In this document: positions 63,894 to 64,000 of the stretch, one piece after another | Numbering within the stretch: the first letter of the stretch is position 1 | Layout of the letters: each line of letters begins with the position of its first letter | Source: RPQJ01 sp963793005 | Lineage (GTDB): Bacteria > Pseudomonadota > Gammaproteobacteria > Steroidobacterales > Steroidobacteraceae | Length of the DNA: 64,000 nucleotides | Direction of reading: 5' to 3' | Assembly (NCBI GenBank): GCA_963793005.1 | Contig: CAWBYP010000002.1 | Location: forward strand, 496,001 to 560,000 | The notes under the pieces: model-generated | The model's input: only the letters and a program-made list of their open reading frames with translations | Database searches by the model: none | Told to the model about the DNA's origin: nothing | Made by a program: the position numbers and the translations under genes

Positions 63894-64000
63894 ATGCCGC
63901 TTACTGAACCGCAGCGCAGGCACCTGCGTCGCCTCGGCCACGACCGCAATCCAATCGTCCTGGTGGGCCAGGGCGGAATCGGACCGAACCTGGTCGCCGA
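63894..64000 (+). CDS. yhbY: YhbY-like CRM-domain RNA-binding protein (3' end outside window)
   Basis: The first 35 codons, MPLTEPQRRHLRRLGHDRN followed by PIVLVGQGGIGPNLVA, match the start of YhbY (CRM) proteins that bind the 50S subunit or its precursors. ATG 63894 is placed after the palindrome at 63835-63860. YhbY divergent from rlmE-ftsH is the common order in gammaproteobacteria. The rest lies beyond the window. Confidence 0.85.
   Translation, partial: MPLTEPQRRHLRRLGHDRNPIVLVGQGGIGPNLVA

Overview
The window is chromosomal DNA of a high-GC gammaproteobacterium. The evidence is the block yhbY | rlmE-ftsH-folP-glmM-tpiA-secG-tRNA-Leu-nuoA..N, a fused thrA with thrB and thrC, E. coli-type TatD and RsgA, and an initiator tRNA beside nuoN. 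A DUF6502 gene, an FtsX/HlyD export operon and the secG-tRNA-Leu-nuo order point towards the Xanthomonadales/Nevskiales/Steroidobacterales part of the class. No prophage, CRISPR array, transposase or integrase was seen.

Layout. 0-1.2 kb: 3' part of a gene encoding 29 tandem IIGTG-centred octapeptides and a C-terminal OB-fold-like (DUF5666-type) domain. 1.3-9.6 kb: housekeeping genes (DUF6502 protein, oligoribonuclease broken by one base, Ste24-type protease, rsgA, etfBA, a peroxiredoxin, DAHP synthase, a YgjP-type metalloprotease). 9.6-13.9 kb: a four-gene MacAB/Lol-like ABC export operon. 14-16.3 kb: tatD and an M20 peptidase, ending in two strong palindromes. 16.3-21.7 kb: the threonine operon thrA-thrB-thrC, translationally coupled to a NERD-domain membrane protein. 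21.8-32.3 kb: mixed metabolic and envelope genes (MobA-like transferase, TPP enzyme, SMP-30 lactonase, protein-E-like lipoprotein, haem protein, AbgT transporter, sulfotransferase-like protein, 2OG oxygenase). 32.5-39 kb: an accessory stretch with a fasciclin protein, a NaChBac-type sodium channel, a glycine-rich lipoprotein, a spondin protein, an AraC regulator and a two-gene nucleotidyltransferase cassette, separated by two gene-free regions of about 700 bp. 39.1-42.6 kb: a GH17-GT2 beta-glucan synthase (NdvB type) between two copies of the 3' end and terminator of tRNA-fMet. 42.7-64 kb: minus-strand core block with all 14 nuo genes, tRNA-Leu(GAG), secG, tpiA, glmM, folP, ftsH and rlmE, then divergent yhbY cut by the window end.

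How it works together. The nuo operon encodes a complete proton-pumping NADH:quinone oxidoreductase, and EtfBA passes electrons from dehydrogenases towards the quinone pool. The thr operon turns aspartate into threonine, DAHP synthase starts the shikimate pathway, and glmM and folP feed cell-wall and folate synthesis. FtsH and SecG serve membrane quality control and export. The most unusual items are the octapeptide-repeat protein at the left edge, the tRNA-fMet 3'-end duplication around the glucan synthase, the frameshifted orn, and the accessory block of secreted adhesion-like domains with a voltage-gated sodium channel.
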